From contig OX621176.1 in assembly GCA_951640195.1 (NCBI GenBank), forward strand, positions 62,001 through 126,000: a DNA stretch of 64,000 nucleotides, read 5' to 3'. Below the pieces are notes generated by a model. It saw nothing but the letters and a program-made list of their open reading frames with translations, was not told where the DNA came from and searched no databases. The DNA is from Porpolomopsis calyptriformis (lineage: Eukaryota > Basidiomycota > Agaricomycetes > Agaricales > Hygrophoraceae). Below are positions 22,441 to 34,846 of this stretch, piece after piece (the stretch's first letter is position 1; each line of letters begins with the position of its first letter). The translations under genes were made by a program, and so were the position numbers.

Positions 22441-23624
22441 CATCCTCATCACGGGGAATCTGTCCCGCCTCATTGTCGTCGCCGTCGCCCGCACCCGCAC
22501 CCCGCTGGGCGGCGTGGTCTATGCGTGCGACGCCCTCCTTCAGCGTACGGAGAAACCGCACCGCAAGATCACCATTGGGGTGCGCGCGGTCGTGCGGGTG
22601 GCACTCATGGAAGGTGTGGAGCGAGCTCCAGGTGTAGAAGTAGGAAAGGAGGCCGGACCAGGTCAGGGTCTTGCTGAGCAGGATCGGGCGGTGTGGTTGG
22701 GGCAAGGACGGGTGGTGGTCACCTGTGTGCGTGTATTCGCATTGGTAGATGAGTGAGAGGATGGATGGAATGGATGTGCACACCGATGAAGAAGACACGT
22801 TCCCAGTGGGTGAAGGTGGTGCCTGGGACGATGCTCGATGCGTCGGGCACATCGAGGAGGTGGTTGTCAAGGATGGACCGGCCGGGCTGCTGCCAGTGTG
22901 GGCCAAGGGAGGTCGTTGGGTCCATGCCTTGGGCGTAGGCCTTGATGAGCGGAGAGAGGGCGGGGTAGTGTGAGAGTCTGAATTCGGAGTAGATCTGGGG
23001 GGTAGGGCATGAAGGTGTTATGAAGATGGAGAGGAGCAGACGGACCCAGAAGGCGGCGCTGCCTTGTTTTCTTAGTACCCGTGCGCACTCGGGCCACAAT
23101 TTCGACCAGTCAAACCAATGTGCTGCTTGAGCTATGTGGGTCAAATGGTCAAATAAGCTGAGAGACAGAGAGAAAAAAAAAAAACAGGAACGGGTGACTG
23201 ACCTGCCACGGTCAAATCGACACTCCCATCGGGAATAAAACTCAAATCCTCTGCAGTGGACTGGACAAACTCATACTCGGAAGGGTTATCACCTTCGCCA
23301 ACCAACTTGGAGTACCTTTCGTGCACGTATTGACGTGCGCTGGCGAGCATCCCGGCGCTAGGATCGACGCCGATCACCCGTTTGAACGTGGGCGTCAACT
23401 CCACCGTTGCCTGGCCTGGAAAAAATATAAGAGTTGTAAGAGATGATGGATTCATAGGATACACACGTACCTGTCCCACACCCCAAGTCGACTGCCGTGT
23501 CCCATCTAGCCCCTGGTGACCGTTCGTGGTACTGAAAGACGAAATCAAAAAGTTGGCGGGGGTATGTCGGTCGGAATGAGGCATAGCTGGAAGCATTGAA
23601 CGTGGCTTTTCTGAATGTAGCCAT
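22391..23624 (-). CDS. SAM-dependent methyltransferase, trans-aconitate 3-methyltransferase (Tmt1)-like
   Basis: ATG at 23624 gives MATFRKATFNASSYASFRPTYP, the conserved opening of Tmt1-like class I methyltransferases. Motif I is VDLGCGTG at the end of exon 1. Exon 2 has VIGVDPSAGML (SAM ribose contact) and EDLSFIPDGSVDLTV. Exon 3 has AAHWFDWSKLWPECARVLRKQGSAAFW. After another intron come GPHWQQPGRSILDNHLLDVP and THWERVFF, and the last exon has RPILLSKTLTWSGLLSYFYTW and ends LVKRG. The order matches yeast Tmt1, which methylates trans-aconitate; the substrate here is not proven. All introns are GT-AG and the frame is intact. A broken inverted copy lies at 17745-18330. Confidence 0.82.
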
Positions 23625-23798
23625 GTTACTGAAATCCGCTCTATTCGCCAACGTATGAAGAGCCTGTCTTGCGATTATGCACTTGTGCCATATGACAGTT
23701 TTTTTGTCGCAGCTTGTTGGGGTTAGGAAATCAGCCGAATCGTCTCCAAGTGACGAGACTAACTAGGTCTGTGTCAAATTCTTAACATACCGCAACGC

Positions 23799-25225
23799 AT
23801 GGGAGCCTTTTTTTCAAGTGAATTTGACCCTGTTACGGATATCCCAAGCTTGAAGGGCAAGGTTATCATCGTCACAGGTGGAAAGTGAGCAACTGAATTC
23901 ACCCGTTCTCTCCTACATTGTTTTCACCTGGTTAACATTAGCCACGGGATTGGTTACGGTACCATAAAGCATTTGGCTCGCCATGGCGCGAAAGTCTATA
24001 TGGCGGCCCGCAACGAATCAAAGGTGAATTAATTTCAAATTTGATCGATCGTCGCATTCAAAAACAATGTAGGCGACAGGAGCCATGGCGGGTCTTGAAG
24101 CCGATGGATTAGATCCTGATAACGGTCAAGTAATATGGCACCCGTTGGATCTAAGTGACTCTCGTATTGCCAAAAAATCGGCAGAGGAATTTCTGAAGAG
24201 AGAAGAGAGGCTTGATATTCTCAGTGTGTTCGTTCTTTCCCAACTTGACCACAGATCTAACATACAATGCTTTTTTAGTTAATAATGCTGCGCTGTCTGT
24301 AGCTCTGCCATCTTGTTTGAACCTATTCGCTGATGCTAGTGGTTTTTCGTCAGTCTGCATTCTCCTTATGAAACAAAGTTCGACTGTATGTGAATATTGC
24401 CAGCCTATTCAGCGTTAACTGAAATCTCAAGGTAGGTGTAATCGATATGCTCGCTGTGAAGTATGTCTCTTATGCATGATGGCTCACACGTCAACTCACT
24501 GATGCTCTCTCGCTGTCCAGCCACATTGGTCCTTTTGTATTCACTCAGCATCTTCTTCCTCTGCTCAAGAAAACTGCCGAAGAGCTAGGCTCCGATGTTC
24601 GGATCGTCAATGTCAGCGTTCTCACCTCTGTTTTATATACCTCTATTCACTCGCCTTCTGTTATTCATATATCCAAGGTTGCCTCACACGCACATTATTT
24701 TGTTGCTAAAGGTACTCGTTTCAAGAGTATAGAGGACTTCAATCGCGAAATGACCAATGCTTGGATGCCTTTTTTGTCACGATATTGTAAGCTTTGCACC
24801 ATTCTTGGGGTAGCTACTGACAGTGTATGTATCAATTCACTCTTATAGCCCTGTCCAAGTACGCAAATGTTCTCTGGACCAACGAACTACAGAGGCGTCT
24901 AAATGTAGATGGCGTTCCAATCATCGTTGTTGGCGTGCACCCAGGCGCCGTTAACACCTTCGAGGAGCGACTGACAGGAATCAAAGCCCTTGCCATAATT
25001 ATCGTGCGTCTGTTCTTCAAGACTTGGGATAAGGGTGCATACAATTCAGTCATCGCCGCCACGTCCCCTGTATTCCGCCAACATCCTGAAAAATATATGG
25101 CAGGTTATATCCAGGGTGAGTATGGGAAGTTGGGGGAGCCTTCAGAAGATGCGCGAGACCCAGAAATTGCGGCGGAGCTCTGGGCAGTGACTGAGTGCTT
25201 CCTGAAGAGTATAGGGGTTAATTAA
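23799..25225 (+). CDS. Short-chain dehydrogenase/reductase (SDR), retinol-dehydrogenase-like
   Basis: The ATG at 23799 starts MGAFFSSEFDPVTDIPSLKGKVIIVTGG. Across the first intron the nucleotide-binding motif reads TGGNHGIGYGT (TGxxxGIG). Later exons give the NNAA structural motif (VNNAAL), HIGPFVFTQHLLPLL, IVN joined to VASHAHYF with the catalytic Ser, and the active-site YxxxK rebuilt across an intron as RYSLSKYANVLWTNEL. The C-terminal exon has VGVHPGAVNT and ends IGVN. Length and order fit NAD(P)-dependent SDRs of the WW-oxidoreductase/retinol-dehydrogenase type. The substrate is unknown. At least eight exons. Confidence 0.85.
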
Positions 25226-25951
25226 TACCTGAATGGGAAACACTAATATCTACAGGATACCAGATTTCGTACAGTGGAGGATGTACTTTGTGCAAAAGTA
25301 TAAATGTCCTCGCGTAATTGCGAGCAGACAACTACAAAAACATCAGTATTTCCATGCGGCACAACATAACGGGAGTGCGTACAATGGGTTCAACATGCTC
25401 TTTCCCGCACACTTGGTCCTTCCAGTGCTTCACCTCATCCACTCAATACTCAGCTCAGGTACTCAAAGGCCTATCCCTTAACCTTTGCTCGTCGTTGTCC
25501 TCATCGAGAACTATCACCAACACTCTGTCCAACAGGAAGGACAGATAACCAACATATATGCAGCGCAATCGACAAAGCAAACAGTACCGTCGATAGCTTC
25601 CTCCACATCTGGTGAGACTGGTTTGGCGTTTGCCATGGAGGCCAACTTGGGGCGGCTTGTTTCGAAACCTTTGATATAATCCTTTGTAGCCATCGAGCGT
25701 GAAACAGGACACCAGCCTGAGACAAGCAGATTATGAGAGTAACCAAAGAAAATTGTTGACAATTCGCCATGATGGTGTCTGGACGCAGAAGGGTAGGTAT
25801 GCCGAGTTGACGAACCCAAGCACGCGTGCCACATTAGCGAATACCACCTTTCATTCACACGACGTCGAGATTGATGTCCTGTGAAAGGTGGTATTCACTA
25901 ATGTGGCCTGACAGGGAGGGTGCTAACGTCAAGGCACCAAGCACGCGTCAT
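25226..25951. other. Intergenic region before COG6
   Basis: Several minus-strand frames (25455-25858) overlap. One contains MATKDYIKGFETSRPKLAS and could be part of a small gene, but I find no convincing exon structure. A 25-bp inverted repeat lies at 25829-25906. Confidence 0.4.
25829..25906. repeat. 25-bp inverted repeat with 28-bp spacer
   Basis: Arms at 25829-25853 and 25882-25906 pair with one mismatch (CCACATTAG...ACCTTTCA against its reverse complement). It lies 46 bp before the COG6 start. It could be a cruciform-forming site, a bipartite regulatory element or a small transposon relic. Confidence 0.75.
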
Positions 25952-28601
25952 ATGATCTTCTCGATGAATATTAATCCTATATCTCTACGACTGTACAAGG
26001 TCCTGGGGACAAACTTTTCGGACGATGCTACGAAGGAGGCCCTACTCACTCTGTCAGAATTATACGCTACGGCTCCTGCTTCTGGGAAAGGCGAGGACAA
26101 ACATGAAGGTGAGGAATTGGAGACTACCCCTGGAGAGTCGGCGGCACGGGCTAGAAAGAACCTCCGGCGTGATATGGAAAATAAAATGACAGAAGGGAGT
26201 CGTCAGTTTTTGAAAGTCTTCGGAGAAGTGGATCAAGTGTGTCTGTTTTCTCAATGCTCTTTTGCGTGTCCTTTCTCGCATTGATGTGTGCGTTTTTTTT
26301 TCTTTTGTAGAAACTAGACGGGTTACGAGATCATGTTAGCGCCATGCGTCTTAGCTGCGAAGAAGCTGAAGCGCAGTTGCGATTGACCGACGAGGCAAGT
26401 AGGACGCTGTTGGAGCGGGCGGGCAAGTTGCAAGAAGAGAGGTGAGACCAATCCGGCGTCAAACGGATACCTGGTTCGTCTCTAATTCTGTATACATACA
26501 GGCAGGAAGTAGAGACGCGGAAGTCGATCGTGTCCTTGTTCTTGGCACGATTCACCCTAACCGACGACGAAATTGAAGCAATGACCTCGAGAGATGTCCC
26601 AGTCGGTAAGCGCTTCTTCGACGTGATGGACAAGACGGAGCGGATTCGCAAGGACTGCAGAATTCTCATGGCAGGAGAGGATGGTCCTACGAAATCCGGG
26701 TATATACGTTTCCGTCCTCCAGCGTCCACTCATTTGAGATGTTGACGATCACTTGTTCTGCAAAGGTTGGAAATCATGGCATCCACTTCTTCCTATCTCG
26801 AGCAGGGATATGAGAAGATATTCCGGTGGTGTTCATATGAATTTCGACAGGTCGGTCGGGATCCACAACTCGAAGTTAGCGTAACGATGCGAGAAGCCAT
26901 CCGCAGACTGCGCATGCGGCCTGAACTTCTGACGTTAGTTCTACATCTGTTGCTCTGCGCGCAGCTGCCCTGTACTTATGTTCAGCTTTTAGCGAATCTC
27001 TTACTTTCCTTTCGGAGACACGGCAAACAACCCTCCTTAGCGCATTTCTCACCGCATTGACCCAAGGTGGTCCATCCGGTCTTCCGCGTCCAATCGAACT
27101 TCATGCCCATGATCCCACGCGATATGTCGGTGATATGCTCGCCTGGGTACATCAAGCCATTGCGGTCGAGCGTGAGTTTCTAGAAAGCTTATTTGGCCTG
27201 AAACATGACGGGAGGATGGTCGGCAGCGTGCGGATTCTAGGGACGAGTGAAGAGGAGGAGTGGATTCGCGAGTTGATGGATTTGGCCATTGGGAAGTTGT
27301 GCATCCCTCTCAAGGTAAGTAAGCGTGCGAGTCAAGCACGGTGCCGTACTGATACTTTTGCTGTGATACCACAGGCGCGAGTCCAACAGACTGTTAAATC
27401 TCAAGAAAGCAGCATCACATCATACAAGATTGCGAATCTTTTACACTTTTACATGTTGACGATGCGGCGGACGATTGGGGAGGCCGCACTTTTATCCGCT
27501 GCCCTACAAGAGTGAGTGGATGATCTCATCACTGACAGAAAGTTTGACCATCCCAAACATCAGAATGACGGGTATCGCTCATAAAATGTTTAATGACACC
27601 GTCGAAGCGCAAGGTCGTGCGCTTCTCCAGATTCCACTTGTAAGTTTGGTAATTTCTTGTCTTTCTCTCCTCACCACAGTTCATTATACCAGGACCCTGA
27701 CGACTCTTCTGTAACTCCCCCACTTGCAATACTTGACCATGCTCAAATACTACGCGAAGTTATGGCAGTCTACCAGTCCTCGCTTCTGGACGAAGGAAAC
27801 AAGGATGAAAGCACCGCCGGGTTCCAGACTATCCTTGATGCAATAGTTGATCCAGCGGTAGAGATGTGCATTGTTGCTGGTGGAGAAAAGAAAAGAGTGA
27901 AGCAGAATTGGGATTTGGAGGTTTTCGTGCTCAACTGCTTGACGTACCTGCAGGTCAGTCATGATTTGTTCACATAGAACGTCCACGCCCACTGTTGCAT
28001 ATTTTATTCAGGGCGTGTTGGAACCGTTCACATTCACGGTCGTAAAACAACGAAACATCCAAGATATTGTTGACGAAAGAGTTAAGATGCTCACTGACGA
28101 ACATGTGGGTGCTTCTTATCAACTGATACTATTTAATTGACGAGTTCGCGTACAGTACGAAAACATATTGACGGATGCTGGGCTACGTGACGCAACCAGA
28201 ACGTGCGAATTACATCAATCTACGGTATGTTGATTATCCCCCCAATTGCCAACCATTCTGTCTGATGTCTCGCCGAACAGGAACCTCTCTCATCCATCAC
28301 TGCAACGTCGGGCAAGGAGCTCCAGGCCGCCCTCCACAAGTTCTCCGTCTGGCTCTCCGGCGTCGAAGTCGTCCAATCCCCTCGCCTTGCACGGCTGACC
28401 GTACAGCACCTGCACACGCAGATACACCGCTCTGCTCTCGAAAGGGTAGTAGCGGCATATCAATTGATCAGCGAAGAAGTCAGACGGCCTGAGAATAAGT
28501 ACGAAGCAGCCTCAACCTTGTTGGGGAGCGAAAGGCCGTTTGGGCAAGTTCATTTGCTATGGCAGATATTTGGGTTGCAGGATGGAAACCCCCTTGAGTA
28601 A
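25952..28601 (+). CDS. COG6: Conserved oligomeric Golgi complex subunit 6
   Basis: COG6 is part of lobe B of the COG tethering complex, which guides retrograde vesicles within the Golgi. The start at 25952 (MIFSMNINPISLRLYKVLGTNFSD) is followed by the coiled-coil N terminus (GSRQFLKVFGEVDQ, KLDGLRDHVSAMRLSCEEAEAQ). The typical SLFLARFTLTDDEIEAM, VGKRFFDVMDKTERIRKDC, YLEQGYEKIFRWCSYEFRQ and MREAIRRLRMRPELL come next. Later exons include DMLAWVHQAIAVEREFLE, DLEVFVLNCLTYLQ and GVLEPFTFTV. The end is FGQVHLLWQIFGLQDGNPLE with TAA at 28599-28601. At least ten short introns. An ATG 12 bp further on is an alternative start. It converges with SDH2. Confidence 0.93.
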
Positions 28602-28845
28602 TATACATCTGCTATTTTCGATGGTGAAGACCTTGGTTTCGACGATACATGATTACCACAATCGAAACTTGAAGGTACATGGAGAGTTGTTGCGTCACTT
28701 TCTTTCTGCTGAGTGAGTGTTCAGGAAGGGGTAGAGAAAATGAATCCTTGGAATAACTTTAAACATTACTTAGTGCCTGCGGTACATACAAGATTATACC
28801 GGCGTAAACCTTGGCCGACACGCCACTTGGTCATTTCTATATCTG

Positions 28846-30038
28846 CTAGTCAGCCGCAAGCTCCAGCTTGATCTTTGCAATGGCAGACGCGGGATTGAGG
28901 CCTTTTGGACACGTGCGCGAACCTATTGCGACGACGGTTGAGATGGTCAATGAGAATATGAATAGGGACGATGTGAAAATAGCCCACAGTTGAAGATGGT
29001 GTGGCACCGATACAAGCTAAATTCATTCTGCAACTTCTCCTTCCTTTCTGCACTGCGCCCGTCCTACCATTCGGGGCATTAGCACATACTGTTTACTTGG
29101 CTTTCTGGTTTAAAGGTACTCACTCTCGAATCGGACATCCACCTATATGCCTGCATCAATGTAGCCGGGCCAAGATACTCGTCCTGATTCCACCAATACG
29201 ATGGGCACGACGTAGAGCAGCATGCACACAGAATACACTCGTATAATCCGTCGAGTTTCTTGCGGTCTTCGGGTGATTGTAAAAACTCGCCCTTCTCGGG
29301 TGGGTGGTCATTCTGCAGGTAGGGCTGAATGGACTTGTATTGTTTGTAAAACAAGGTAAGGTCCGGGACAAGGTCTTTCACGATGTACACTAATGATAAC
29401 AGTCTATGGTCAGGCGAGGCGATGATTAGGGGAAGGGGTCCGAACATACTGTGAGGAAGAGGGTAAATTTTTGTGGACTTGTTCTGGTCGCGGTCAATCC
29501 GACAGAGACAGGCAAGCGTGTTCTGCCCGTCGATATTCATTGCACACGAGCCGCAGATCCCCTCTCTACAAGATCGACGGAAGGTCAGAGTGGAATCGAT
29601 CTCATTCTTTATTTTAATCAGAGCGTCGAGGATCTATGTGCACAACATGAAAACTCGATAACAGGAATCAACATAGGGGTGTAGCGTACCATAGGACCAG
29701 TTTGGTTCAAGTCGATGGTATATGATTGTAACGTAGGTTTCTTGGCTGGTTCGTCGGGGTTCTACGACCATGAAATTAGCACGTGTACGAAAACAGGGCG
29801 TCTGGAATTCGAAAATGGTGCTTCCTGCCGATGGTATCATATGCAGGTACAGGTTGTTTCCGAACAGTGATCATAAGGTGAAGAGTTGGACACTCACCCA
29901 GCGGTAAATCTTGAACTCCTTTTGGTGAAGAGGTTTCTCATTTGGTACGGCTTGCCATCTGGACGTTGAGGACGCAAAGGTACGAGTTGAAGTTGGCCAG
30001 AACGACCTCACCAGCGAGGACTTGATCATGGACTGCAT
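28846..30038 (-). CDS. SDH2: Succinate dehydrogenase iron-sulfur subunit, mitochondrial
   Basis: Subunit B of respiratory complex II; it passes electrons from FAD to ubiquinone in the inner mitochondrial membrane. Exon 1 (ATG at 30038) is a basic, Ser/Thr-rich presequence ([14 protein letters not shown]) followed by FKIYRW. The [2Fe-2S] site is CREGICGSC...LAC. The [4Fe-4S] site begins [17 protein letters not shown], and the last cluster cysteines are split by an intron ([17 protein letters not shown]). The protein ends KIKLELAAD with TAG at 28846-28848. All ligands are present. It is divergent from NDC1, with about 250 bp between start codons. Confidence 0.95.
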
Positions 30039-30291
30039 CGGGCTTGACAAGATTATGTAATAGACTTTGAAACGCCAGCAAAAAGCTCACCGTCGGCCTC
30101 AACCTTTGCTTGATTTCTTTTGATTATTTAGTTCGGATACATTGGGTGTTTTTTCATATCTTTACTTTCTAGTATTTCAGGTAGGTAGTAGGAGAATTCG
30201 ACAGGTGGTGATTCTACTGCCATGAATAATATGAACAAACAACTCGTGAACTCAGGCGTCTCTGAGCTGCTGTTTCCCTCTCAAACGCGTC

Positions 30292-32645
30292 ATGTCGGCA
30301 GCTGGAAGGCTAGCGAGCTCCCGATCTCGAACAGGGACGCCGACGCGTGCAATCACATCAACCCTTTTGACTCGTTCTTCTCCATCAATTCCCTCGGCCT
30401 CTGAGGCTTTCGACCCACATCTCAAACCTGTCTTACGCCACCGACTGCTGTACAATATCTTTGGGTATTCTCTCTTCTTTTCCTGGATCCAATCCGCGTT
30501 ATGGTTGGCGTGGAGCAGAGGTGGTCTCAGTACCATCGGTCTTGGTGGGGTCTTGATCACTCCCATTTTGCCTATAACGCTGGTGTTCGCGTGTCTCAAT
30601 TGGTTCATCGGCGCCTTTCCTATCATAATTCTACGCAAAGTGGGTCTCACTGGTGGGTATTTGTACTTATGTTGTATCCTTCAAATCAATCGTGCCTCTT
30701 TCTAGCAACTCGAACCCCTGCTCCTTCCCCCTCACAGATATGGCAGACAGCTATGTCAAAACCCAGCACTTTGCGTGCATTACTGACCTACACAATATCT
30801 TCCACGCTTCTTATGACGAGTCATATATGGATGGCGTCAGCTTTCGAATCGGCAAACCCTCGTCTTACCGTCTTTGTGAGATCCAAGTACGTCAACAGGT
30901 TGGGTTTATATTACGGCTCCATTGTTGATCGGTGTTTTATTCCCCAACCCAAGAAAGCACCCATATTATTTGAACGGTCGTTTTCTGTTCCTCCTCGTAT
31001 CGGAAATCACACTTTCTTGTGGACTCCTCCTACGCAATATCTTACTTGATCGTTTTGTTTTCCGCTGGGTGGCAGCACCTTCGTCTGTGCCATGCAAGTG
31101 GCCGTTCCGTATATCTGAGCTCGCCAAAGTATCGTCTACCATCGTCCTGTTCACATTTATCTGCACCTGTGCCTCTGCTCTGGTTTTTGCCATCACTCGG
31201 ACGATGCTCCCCTTGCTCTTTAAAATCCCTATACTCCCATTTATCCTTCGGCCGTTCGCCACCCATTTTTTACACGGACCATGGACAATTTCCCTCCCCA
31301 TACTGCATTTTTCCCTGGTGATTAGAAGCTTCTTCCTGTCATTGACGACCTTTTCTATGCTGGAATTTTCCGAGTTATTGTTTGAGTCGTTCGTTGTTCA
31401 GGTGGGTTACCATTTGGTTTCCGCTGGCCGCATTTATAATAAACAACCACAGCCAACACGTATAGCCTCAAAGACTGCCGATCCTTTCCTCACCTTGGTG
31501 TCGGGAATATCGTCACCCGACGCATGCTTCAAATATTTTGCCTACTCCGAACTGAGAAAATTGGCAAAAGACCAATCGTCTATTGGAATTGCTCGCAGAA
31601 CAGCAATGTTTGGTGACACAAAGTATACCCCAAATTTATGGAGTCATCTGTTAAGGGAAGGGTTACTTTTCCTGGGCCGCGACTATCAGTTATTCCTAAA
31701 TAAAGGAAAGCCATCGAGTCCAGTTGTAACAACCATAGCCCCGCCCGTAGTTCCTCCTCCGGTTCTATCTCCTGGAACGCCCACACAACTTCTTAAAACA
31801 TCGGTGTATAAGTCCACACGGCAGTCGCCTATTCACACGGTACTCGATTCCTTTGCGGCAGATGGATCGTTCTCGCAGGCTATAGAGGCCAAAGTTGGTG
31901 CCACCCATATCCCCCAACTATTTCGGTCAGTGGAGATTTTGCGGCCTGTCACCTCTGTACCAGGCACGAATGTTGTAGCGAAGCAGGCGGTAGGGCTGTT
32001 CACTCAGTGGATGGACCACGGGAAAAGCACGTTTGGTGGTTTGATGAAGCGTTGTACGCCTCCGTGGATTTTGTGGGTGTTAGACAGGTGGACTACCTGG
32101 TGGACACGGGAAAGGGTTAACAAAAAAGTAGAGGCGTGCTTACCAAACAGAGAGATTGATGTTCTAGTCATTGAAGGTACGTTTTGCCAATTATGCTCTT
32201 TTCGATTTTTCGTTGAGTTTGCAATCGTTATCAGTAATCTCCCGTCTGACGTGCACGTCTCTTATGGAAGATCGGTACGGTGTTGTGCAGCGAGACATTC
32301 CTCGGATTCTCGAGGCCTTTGTGTCGTTCTTGTCTGCGATGGAGACGTACCAGGCAGAAATCAACGCGATTTACAAGTCTCCACCATCAAACGAACTGCT
32401 TTCTGTGAAGGATGCGGAAGAAAAGGAACTCTTGCGATTTGAAGCGGAGAAAGCTGGCGAAGTCCTGGATCTTGTTGGGGCAGGTACGATCTTCCATTAT
32501 GGAACTATCACATTGACTGACCTCGATCCCAGTACTGAAAGAGGGTGTGATGCGTATTGGACGGACATTTGGGGACAAATTACTTGCATTCAAGTTTCCT
32601 CCACGGATAGCCAGAAACTTGCAGCCTTTCGTCGACCACTCATAA
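30292..32645 (+). CDS. NDC1: Nucleoporin NDC1 (nuclear pore and spindle-pole membrane protein)
   Basis: NDC1 anchors the nuclear pore complex, and in fungi the spindle pole body, in the nuclear envelope. The N-terminal part has about six hydrophobic segments, among them LLYNIFGYSLFFSWIQSALW, VLITPILPITLVFACLNWF, LLTYTISSTLLMTSHIW, FLFLLVSEITLSCGLLL and IVLFTFICTCASALVFAI, as expected for the six-pass NDC1 domain. Exon 3 joins as KHPYYLNGRF. The cytosolic C-terminal half contains the recognisable VVQRDIPRILEAFVSFLSAMETYQ stretch in pieces and ends NLQPFVDHS with TAA at 32643-32645. Four introns are inferred; the donor near 30640-30653 has two possible positions. Confidence 0.85.
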
Positions 32646-32755
32646 ATAATTTCGCACTTAATGTAGGCTCTGATGTAAAAAACATGATGTCGGTGGCTAC
32701 TCCCCGTTTAATCCCGTGACCAAAAGCCATCCCAACCTCTGGATCATCTCATCTT

Positions 32756-34846
32756 ATGAACTGCCGCAACCCTGCATCTCGAGAACGCGCCCAGAAAGAG
32801 AGCGACGCTATCCGAGACGAACTTGACAGACTCAGATCAACCAATCACACTCTTTACACGCAACTCTTCGACGCGAACCAGCGCGGTCACGAACTAGCCA
32901 ATGCTTTGGGCTTCAAGGATATATATCAAGCCCATAGTGTGGTTTGTGCCTCCGGATCTAAAAGAGACTTTACTTATCAATCCGCGATTGAACTCGCCGA
33001 GGGACGAGAAAATGATCTCAGTGATGAAAGAGACGCCAACCAAAAGTTGAGAGAGGTCCTGAAAGTAGCCGAGGAGGAGAGAGACAGTCTGAGGAGACAG
33101 TTGCGTTTGGCGAAACAAAACCAGGATGGGTACGAATCTCGTTCCGCAGTTCTTCCATTTTCTAATGAGTGACTTCAGAGCAATGTCGAAAGAAGAGAAT
33201 CCGACTATCGTCAACACTGCCACCGCTCCACCCTCAAAATCTGCTCAACTGCTTACACTGGAACTTTCAACCCTCCAATCGCGGTACGAGTCTCTATTGG
33301 AAGTCCACTTGCGTGGACTAGAGCGATATAAAACCGACTACGCAAAGTGGCGCGCCTTCAAGGAATGGTTATTTGATGAAGAGACGCAGAACAACAAGAA
33401 TCGGCGCAAAGATCGCAAGGATGCGGAAACACCCGGGGAGAAGCAAGAACGCAGGAGAAAAAATGCAAAAGTTATGAAGAAAAGGCGAATGCTTTTGCAG
33501 ATGGGGCCAGGCCTGTGCGGCCTCGAGACTGGGTTCATGGGTAGAGGTGGGTCACTTTTCACAACCTCCAACCATCATGCACGGTGACATCGTTGAATAA
33601 GCAGACGCAGAAAGTAATAAGGAAAATGTTGCTATTACAGCGCGAGATACCGTTCCTAAGTCAAGTACATCACCGCCGCCAAAGAAGAAACGGAGGCTGG
33701 AGTTGGGTGTCCAACCACTTTCCCCTTCTATATCATCTCGATCACCGTCGACGGCTGTGATACCTAAACCGAACACGCTTGCGCGCAACACCGCTCCCTG
33801 TCCACCAATAGTTCCGACACCTCTATCAGCACTGTACGCCTTCTCCTTCCTCTTATCGTAATGAATTCACGCCGTCACACAGACCATCAAAACCGGACAA
33901 TTCTGAACTAATCCCATTAAAAAGCCGATCCGTCCAAGCCGAAGTCAAGGAGACGACGGCGGGCTCATCTGACACCGAAGACGATTCGCAAGGTATTTCT
34001 CTGTCCATTATCTGTGATTTGGACTAGAACATTGTCTTTCTCCACTTCAGATTCAAATCTCTTGAAGGGAGAGAAAGCGCATGCCGATGGGAAACTCGGT
34101 GAGAAAGAGAACAAGAATAGCCCGGAACCTACGCAATCCACAGCTTTGCGAACGCCTGTGGCCACCGAGCCGACCACTAAGGTTTTAAATGACTATTCGG
34201 CTTACAAGGGCCATGGAAGGTACGCTCAGCAAGTTCCCAAGTGCGTCCTCTCTCGTGTGTTCTTTAGCCGGTGTTCAACGTAAACTACGTAGGAATAAAA
34301 ACACGATAAACGCCCTTTACACAATCGATCCCGCTCGCAACGGAGGATGTGACTTTGCGTACGAGGAAGTTGTGAGAGGGAAGGAAGATCGGCGGAAAAT
34401 GGATGCGGGAGACTGCGAGAGCTGCCGTGACGTGAGTGCTTCCGCCTTACCATTTCGCTGCAAGTGTTGTATTAATCGATCTGAAGTATTACGAAGCCAT
34501 CGGAACCCTTCCAGATAGATTACAGCCTCCACTTTGGCGCTCGCGCTCGCCGTCGCCTGTAGGACGCTGTCAACATCGCGGCCTCGCTGCCATTGATCCC
34601 AAGGACGTAGATACGGCGTCTGATGAGGGACGCCATCGGGCTATTGCCTCGCACAAGCAAGCAATCTCACGCCATAGACATAGATGGGAACGTGCGAGCA
34701 CGCCACCAGGGTATTGGAATATCGGATTCCCGAATACGCAAGAGGTGTCAGAGATCAACGAGAAAGCAAAAGAGATGCACAGAGTGAAAATGACGAAGGT
34801 AAAAGGGGAGGTCGTGAGAGGGGACGGGAAGTACAAGAAACGGTGA
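32756..34846 (+). CDS. SAE2: DNA end-resection factor SAE2/CtIP (Ctp1)
   Basis: Sae2/CtIP activates the MRN nuclease to start resection of DNA double-strand breaks in the nucleus. The N terminus is a coiled coil (AQKESDAIRDELDRLRS, ELAEGRENDLSDERDAN), then a basic region (KNRRKDRKDAE, KKKRRLEL, a likely nuclear signal) and a Ser/Pro-rich middle. The C-terminal domain is diagnostic: the zinc CxxC motif DCESCRD, then after an intron YYEAIGTLPDRLQPPLW, and the RHR motif SRHRHRW followed by TPPGYWNIGFP. About seven exons are inferred; intron 1 is 33130-33178. Short exons in the 33600-34200 region are less certain. Confidence 0.88.
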
